From: Elusimicrobia bacterium RBG_16_66_12
Lineage (GTDB): Bacteria > Elusimicrobiota > Elusimicrobia > UBA1565 > UBA9628
Direction of reading: 5' to 3'
Assembly: GCA_001800005.1 (NCBI GenBank)
Contig: MGUL01000080.1
Coordinates: 46,788 to 55,738 of the forward strand
Length of the DNA: 8,951 bases
Part shown: positions 5,768-8,951 of the stretch, one piece after another
Layout: each line of letters starts with the position of its first letter
Position numbering within the stretch: position 1 is the stretch's first letter
Translations under genes and position numbers: made by a program
Notes under the pieces: model-generated
What the model saw: only the letters and a program-made list of their open reading frames with translations
The model's database searches: none
Told to the model about the DNA's origin: nothing

Positions 5768-8023
5768 ATGAAGGCGAAAAAAGTCGCGCTGGTCCATGAC
5801 TGGCTGACCGGGATGCGCGGCGGCGAGAAGGTTCTGGAGGCGGCGCTCGAGCTGTTCCCTCAGGCCGAGATATACACCCTCATCCACCGGGCGGACCGGG
5901 TCTCGGACCTGATCAACTCCCGGCGCATCCATGTCTCCTGGCTCAACTCCCTGCCGGGCGTGTCGCATTACTACCGCTACCTGCTGCCGCTGATGCCGTG
6001 GGCCATCGAGAGCTTCGACCTGGGCGACTACGACCTGGTCCTGTCCTTCAACCACTGCGTGGCCAAGGGGGTGCGGCTGACGCCGCGGCCGGGGCGTCGG
6101 CCGCCGCTGCACATCTGCTATTGCCATACCCCGATGCGGTATGTGTACGACCAGTTCCATGACTATTTCGCCGACGGGTCGCGGGGCTGGATGCGCTTCG
6201 GCGCCGGGCTGCTGAGGCCCGCGCTGATGCGCTGGGACAAGAAGACGAGCCGCGGCGTCGACGCCTTCGTGGCCAACAGCGAGAACGTCCGTCAGCGCAT
6301 CCGGAAGGCCTACGGCCGGGACGCGGCCGTCATCTATCCGACCGTGGACACGGAGTTCTTCCGTCCGTTGCCGACGCCGCGCAGCGGCGCGCCCTACTAC
6401 CTGATCGCCGGGGCTCTGGTCCCCTACAAGCGAGTGGACCTGGCCATAGCGGCATGCCGCAAGCTCGGCGTCGCGCTGAAGGTCGTCGGCGTGGGCACGG
6501 AGGCGGGGCGGCTTAAGGAGCGGGCGGCGGGGGCCTCGGTCGAGTTCATGGGCTGGCAGAGCGACGAGGCTTTGCGCGAGCTCTATCAGAACTGCGAGGC
6601 GTCCCTGTTCCCCGCCGACGAGGACTTCGGCATCACGGCGGTGGAGGCGATGGCCTGCGGCCGGCCGGTGATCGCCTACAAGAAGGGCGGCGCCTTGGAG
6701 ACCGTGCGCGAGGGCGTTACGGGGGTCTTCTTCGAGGCGCAGACGGCGACGGCCCTGGCCGACGCCATCCGGCGGTCCAAGGACATGAGCTTCGATCCAG
6801 CGGCGATCCGCGCTCATGCGCTGAGGTTCGATGACAAACAGTTCAAGGACAGCTTCGTGGGCTTCGTGCGGGACGTCTGGGACAAGCATGCCGCGGCCGC
6901 CAAGGTCCGCGTGATGCAGGTCATCGAGTGCGGGGGGCCGGGCGGCACGGGCTATCAGGTGGCGGCCATCTGCAACGGCCTCGACCCGGCCCGATTCGAA
7001 TCCAGCCTGGTCTACGCGGTGCGTCCGGGGAGCATGCCCCGGGAATACGAGGCCACGGCCGCGGGCGCCGCGCATTTCTTCCATGTGCCGGAAATGGTGC
7101 GTGAGATCGCGCCGCTCTCTGATCTGCGGGCCCTCTGGCGCCTCTATCGCCTCTTCAGGCAGGAGCGGCCCGACATCGTGCACGCTCATTCCTCAAAGGC
7201 GGGCTTCCTGGCGAGGGTCGCGGCCTGGGCCGCCGGCGTCGAGCGGATCTATTATTCGCCGCGAGGCTATTCCTTCCTCCAAACCGATAACTCGGCTTTC
7301 GTCCAATGGGCCTACCGGCTCTTGGAGCGCTTCGCCTCATTGTTCGGCACGGTCGTGGCGGTCTCGGAGAGCGAGGCGGTGCTGGCGCGGGGGTTGGGCG
7401 CCTCGGGCGTACGGGTCGTGCGCGACGCCTATCTGGGAGAGGCGGTCGGCCCCTCTCCAACGAAGAGTGGAAGGGGCACTTCCTCGCCTTATGGCTCGGT
7501 CGTTTGCGCCTCCGGGCGGCTGAGCTTCGCCCGTCATCCCGAGGCCTTCGTCCGGCTGGCCCAGCGCCTGACCGACGCGCGCAACGGCGTCAAGTGCGTG
7601 TGGATCGGCGGCGGCGAGCTCCTGCCCGTGATGGAGGAGATGATCCGCGACCTGGGGCTGACGGGCAAGCTGGAAGTGACCGGCTGGCTGCCGCACCGGG
7701 AGGCACTGCGCCGCCTGGCGGATTCGGACGTGCTCGTGCATTACTCGCGCTGGGACGCCATCCCGAACGCCGTGATCGAGGCGATGGCCTGCGGCCTGCC
7801 GGTCGTCGCCTCCGACATCCCCGGCAACCGGGGGCTGATCGCGCCGGGTGAGAACGGCCTCCTGGCCGCCACGGAGATCGAGTTTTTGGAGAAGACCCTC
7901 CAGCTCATCGACGATCCCAAGCTGGCCGCGCGGCTGGGCGCCAAAGGCCGCGCCGTGGTGAAGGCCGAGTATTCCCGGCAACGGCTTCTGGGTGAGCTCT
8001 CCGAGCTATACGGCTGGGCCTAG
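5768..8023 (+). CDS. Tandem two-domain GT4 glycosyltransferase (WbaZ-like plus second GT4)
   Basis: One uninterrupted 751-residue frame encodes two full-length GT-B glycosyltransferases. Residues 1 to about 380 match the WbaZ-like mannosyltransferase type: VALVHDWLTGMRGGEKVLE at the start, CYCHTPMRYVYD near the middle, and the E-x7-E pair Glu285/Glu293 in EDFGITAVE. Residues from about 382 to 751 form a second GT4, opening VMQVIECGGPGGTG, with PDIVHAHSSKAG, then DAIPNAVIEAMACG. In this second domain the first acid is Asp663 instead of Glu, followed by Glu671. The second domain begins at GTG-ATG 6911-6916, exactly where a separate gene would start, so loss of an intergenic stop may have fused two genes. 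ATG 5768 is chosen because the first beta-strand starts three residues later; upstream in-frame codons overlap gmd. It follows gmd by 28 bases. Donor sugars are unknown; mannose is likely for the first domain. Confidence 0.88.
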   Translation: MKAKKVALVHDWLTGMRGGEKVLEAALELFPQAEIYTLIHRADRVSDLINSRRIHVSWLNSLPGVSHYYRYLLPLMPWAIESFDLGDYDLVLSFNHCVAKGVRLTPRPGRRPPLHICYCHTPMRYVYDQFHDYFADGSRGWMRFGAGLLRPALMRWDKKTSRGVDAFVANSENVRQRIRKAYGRDAAVIYPTVDTEFFRPLPTPRSGAPYYLIAGALVPYKRVDLAIAACRKLGVALKVVGVGTEAGRLKERAAGASVEFMGWQSDEALRELYQNCEASLFPADEDFGITAVEAMACGRPVIAYKKGGALETVREGVTGVFFEAQTATALADAIRRSKDMSFDPAAIRAHALRFDDKQFKDSFVGFVRDVWDKHAAAAKVRVMQVIECGGPGGTGYQVAAICNGLDPARFESSLVYAVRPGSMPREYEATAAGAAHFFHVPEMVREIAPLSDLRALWRLYRLFRQERPDIVHAHSSKAGFLARVAAWAAGVERIYYSPRGYSFLQTDNSAFVQWAYRLLERFASLFGTVVAVSESEAVLARGLGASGVRVVRDAYLGEAVGPSPTKSGRGTSSPYGSVVCASGRLSFARHPEAFVRLAQRLTDARNGVKCVWIGGGELLPVMEEMIRDLGLTGKLEVTGWLPHREALRRLADSDVLVHYSRWDAIPNAVIEAMACGLPVVASDIPGNRGLIAPGENGLLAATEIEFLEKTLQLIDDPKLAARLGAKGRAVVKAEYSRQRLLGELSELYGWA
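7449..7477. repeat. Imperfect inverted repeat inside the second GT4 domain
   Basis: GCCCCT-C-TCCA at 7449-7459 pairs with TGGAAGGGGC at 7468-7477, a 10-bp stem with one bulged base and an 8-base loop. It encodes a Pro/Ser/Gly/Thr-rich linker between the two Rossmann lobes of the second glycosyltransferase, where insertions are tolerated. It resembles palindromic repeat units, but no second copy is seen in the window. Confidence 0.45.
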
Positions 8024-8035
8024 GCTTCGCTGACC

Positions 8036-8058
8036 GGAATTGCGTTTCCACCAATTCC
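8036..8058. repeat. Inverted repeat GGAATTG / CAATTCC
   Basis: A perfect 7-bp stem, 8036-8042 with 8052-8058, and a 9-base loop begin 12 bases after the glycosyltransferase stop. It could slow or end transcription of the cluster, but there is no U-tract. The next palindrome follows directly. Confidence 0.5.
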
Positions 8059-8076
8059 ACTCGCGCCGGCGCGAGT
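8059..8076. repeat. Perfect 18-bp palindrome
   Basis: ACTCGCGCCGGCGCGAGT is its own reverse complement. As RNA it gives a 7-bp GC-rich stem with a CCGG loop; as DNA it could be a dimeric protein-binding site. It directly abuts the preceding inverted repeat. No T-run follows, so a terminator role is unproven. Confidence 0.6.
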
Positions 8077-8133
8077 TCGATGTGATAAACCCCATAATTC
8101 CCGTAGCGGAATGAGCAGGGAACTTTTCGGGGG

Positions 8134-8153
8134 GGTCTCGCCGTATAGAGACC
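8134..8153. repeat. Inverted repeat GGTCTC / GAGACC
   Basis: A perfect 6-bp stem with an 8-base loop lies about 135-155 bases upstream of the start predicted from the sigma-54-like element. That is the distance at which enhancer-binding activators commonly sit. A binding role is inference only. Confidence 0.35.
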
Positions 8154-8232
8154 ATGGATCCACCGGGCATCCCAGGCGGACTTCCGCCCGGTTACCTGAG
8201 GTTCCTCCCCGCCTCGACGGGGTGGGGCTTGA

Positions 8233-8255
8233 TTCTGAAACAGGTTGTTTTAGAA
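8233..8255. repeat. AT-rich inverted repeat just upstream of the sigma-54-like element
   Basis: TTCTGAAAC at 8233-8241 pairs with GTTTTAGAA at 8247-8255: nine pairs with one G-U wobble and a 5-base loop. It ends 5 bases before the -24 element. Candidates are an IHF or activator contact region or an RNA hairpin from read-through transcription. Confidence 0.45.
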
Positions 8256-8260
8256 CCAGG

Positions 8261-8276
8261 TGGCACGAATCTCGCC
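8261..8276 (+). promoter_or_regulatory. Candidate sigma-54 (RpoN) promoter, -24/-12
   Basis: TGGCACG-AATC-TCGCC matches the sigma-54 consensus TGGCACG-N4-TTGCW with a full -24 half, the invariant GG and GC at the correct spacing (8262-8263 and 8274-8275), one mismatch in the -12 core and a C at the last position. The predicted start is near 8287, about 95 bases before the toxin start codon. It points rightward into the toxin-antitoxin locus. Whether the cell has RpoN cannot be seen here. Confidence 0.45.
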
Positions 8277-8338
8277 GGACTGCGGGGAATTCGCCTGGGG
8301 TCGTAATATCAGGCTGTGTCAGAAGACAAAAAACGCAC

Positions 8339-8367
8339 TTGACGGTATGTCTTTTATAAGATACACT
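8339..8367 (+). promoter_or_regulatory. Candidate promoter and dyad operator of the toxin-antitoxin locus
   Basis: TTGACG at 8339-8344 and TACACT at 8362-8367 are 17 bases apart, a fair sigma-70 pair. The resulting start would fall within the ribosome-binding site, so TATAAG at 8355-8360 with a poor -35 is an alternative. GTATGTCTT at 8345-8353 and AAGATAC at 8358-8364 form a dyad with a 2-base bulge, placed where the antitoxin would be expected to bind to autorepress. Confidence 0.3.
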
Positions 8368-8381
8368 CAAAGAGGTCATCC

Positions 8382-8643
8382 ATGCAATCACATGGACGAA
8401 AGGTTCTTCATTATCTTGTCGGTGACAAGGACGTATTCGGAGAATGGATCGAGGATCTCAGTGATGTCATCGGGCGAGCTGGGATCCTCAAACATATCGA
8501 CCGCATCGAGGAAGGTCATTTCGGGGACCATCGGTCCGTTGGCGGTGGAGTATGGGAGATCCGGATCCATCATGGCCGGGACGCAAACGAAGGACATCCG
8601 CAGAGCCCGGAAACTCTGGGCCGAGTACCGGAGGACGAAATGA
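8382..8643 (+). pseudogene. higB: HigB/RelE-type toxin with internal deletion and frameshift
   Basis: ATG 8382 has AGAGG at 8371-8375, six bases upstream. Residues 1-65 read as the N-terminal half of a phage-derived addiction-module killer protein, including FGEWIEDL, HIDRIEEGHFGDHRSV and VWEIRIHHG. The family then continues with a GPGYRVYF-like strand and a LLLCGGDK-like strand; both are absent. The C-terminal helix instead appears one frame over as TQTKDIRRARKLWAEYRRTK, ending at TGA 8641-8643. The frame switch falls between 8574 and 8590. For the two frames to have been continuous, the lost piece must be 3n+2 bases; about 23-27 codons is my estimate from family knowledge. The missing core carries residues needed for RNA cleavage, so the toxin is presumably dead. 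The N-terminal frame has no stop and runs into the antitoxin. An assembly error could mimic this. Confidence 0.75.
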
Positions 8644-8951
8644 ATCGAACAATTTCTCATCACGACTTCTTGATGAAGCATCTCACCAGCCCGGCGGAAG
8701 CCGCGGCCTATCTCAATGCGGTCGCGGAGGATGGCGAGATCAAGTCTCTTCTCAAAGCCCTTCGAAACGTCGTCGAGGCTCAGGGCGGCGTCGGAGAACT
8801 GGCGAAGAAGACGAAGCTGAGCCGGACCACCCTTTACAAAACACTCTCCTCGACCGGTAATCCCGAAGTCGGCACCATGGACGCGATCCTGGCGGTTTAC
8901 GGCATTCGGATCGGCTTTTTCGCTGTTGCTCCTACACGTCCCGGCCAGCGG
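8640..8951 (+). CDS. higA: HigA-type antitoxin, XRE-family HTH (3' truncated by window)
   Basis: 104 codons are visible with no stop. It has its own strong ribosome-binding site, GGAGGA at 8630-8635, five bases before ATG 8640. The ATG overlaps the toxin remnant's TGA as ATGA, the usual coupled toxin-first order. The helix-turn-helix lies about residues 50-72: GGVGELAKKTKLSRTTLYKTL. It is followed by STGNPEVGTMDAILAVYGI, typical of the addiction-module antidote group paired with the toxin type upstream. The protein would bind its own promoter and neutralise the toxin. Its frame is the same as the toxin's N-terminal frame, so translation from ATG 8382 would give a fused protein of at least 190 residues with this as its C-terminal part. 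Confidence 0.85.
   Translation, partial: MNRTISHHDFLMKHLTSPAEAAAYLNAVAEDGEIKSLLKALRNVVEAQGGVGELAKKTKLSRTTLYKTLSSTGNPEVGTMDAILAVYGIRIGFFAVAPTRPGQR

Larger units (their letters stand above)
8024..8381. other. Hairpin-rich intergenic region between the glycan cluster and the toxin-antitoxin locus
   Basis: This is the longest gap without a gene, 358 bases. I see no tRNA, rRNA or convincing protein gene. It holds six short dyads: 8036-8058, 8059-8076, 8097-8112 (ATTCC/GGAAT), 8134-8153, 8175-8188 (GGCGGA/TCCGCC) and 8233-8255. A further CCCCG/CGGGG dyad is at 8207-8222. A sigma-54-like element lies at 8261-8276. None of the dyads is followed by a T-run, so an ordinary intrinsic terminator for the upstream operon is not evident. 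Weak open frames on both strands here do not look like real proteins. Confidence 0.6.

Noticed and set aside
122..7189. Long open frames on the minus strand opposite the real genes, for example 5696-7189, 122-1186, 1196-2260, 2191-3039 and 4624-5499
   Set aside because: They mirror well-identified + strand genes, are rich in Arg, Pro, Gly and His as expected from antisense of high-GC codons, and show no recognisable motifs.
8254..8270. T-box-like AACCAGGTGGCACGA
   Set aside because: The T-box core needs a following CCGCG-type sequence and a specifier stem; neither is present. The sigma-54 reading fits better.
8310..8328. AGGCTGTGTCAGAAGAC resembling the end of an insertion sequence
   Set aside because: No matching inverted end, target-site duplication or transposase fragment is visible in the window.
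8020..8391. A 123-codon minus-strand frame and an 82-codon + strand frame in the final gap
   Set aside because: Their translations show no recognisable domain, and they run through the inverted repeats and promoter-like elements.
8260..8643. A 127-codon frame through the toxin locus as a separate gene
   Set aside because: Only its last 20 or so codons look like protein (the toxin's C-terminal helix). The upstream part overlaps the true toxin N-terminal frame and has no family features.

Overview
The window looks like a high-GC Gram-negative chromosome segment carrying part of a surface-polysaccharide (O-antigen type) cluster, followed by a toxin-antitoxin locus. All supported genes lie on the + strand. 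The phylum cannot be fixed from this sequence. A 3,6-dideoxyhexose pathway argues for an LPS-bearing bacterium, and a sigma-54-like promoter element is present in the last intergenic region.

Layout. 2-1093: C-terminal part of a polytopic membrane protein resembling GT-C/YfhO-type proteins, cut by the window edge. 1086-1205: a decayed 5' stub of a glycosyltransferase, paralogous to the start of the intact one at 3442. 1201-1289: a perfect TATAAT and a possible 14-codon leader ORF. 1286-2239: GDP-L-fucose-synthase-family epimerase/reductase. 2236-3417: PLP-fold 3-dehydratase of ColD type, with His where aminotransferases have Lys, joined to the previous gene by an ATGA overlap. 3442-4602: GT4 glycosyltransferase. 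4651-5739: GDP-mannose 4,6-dehydratase. 5768-8023: a 751-residue protein made of two complete GT4 glycosyltransferases in one reading frame. 8024-8381: a hairpin-rich gap with a sigma-54-like promoter. 8382-8951: a higBA-type toxin-antitoxin locus in which the toxin has lost its core and the remaining N-terminal part is fused in frame to the antitoxin, which runs off the window.

How the genes fit together. Gmd makes GDP-4-keto-6-deoxy-D-mannose. The ColD-like enzyme would remove the C3 hydroxyl, and the fucose-synthase-like enzyme would then epimerise C5 and reduce C4, giving GDP-L-colitose. The three GT4 domains are candidates for transferring this sugar and mannose-type sugars to a lipid-linked glycan. 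The partial membrane protein could act in transfer or export of the glycan. ManB/ManC and the flippase/polymerase are not in the window.

Most notable: the colitose-type triad, the truncated duplicate glycosyltransferase start, the double-glycosyltransferase fusion, and the deletion-created toxin/antitoxin fusion downstream of a sigma-54-like element.
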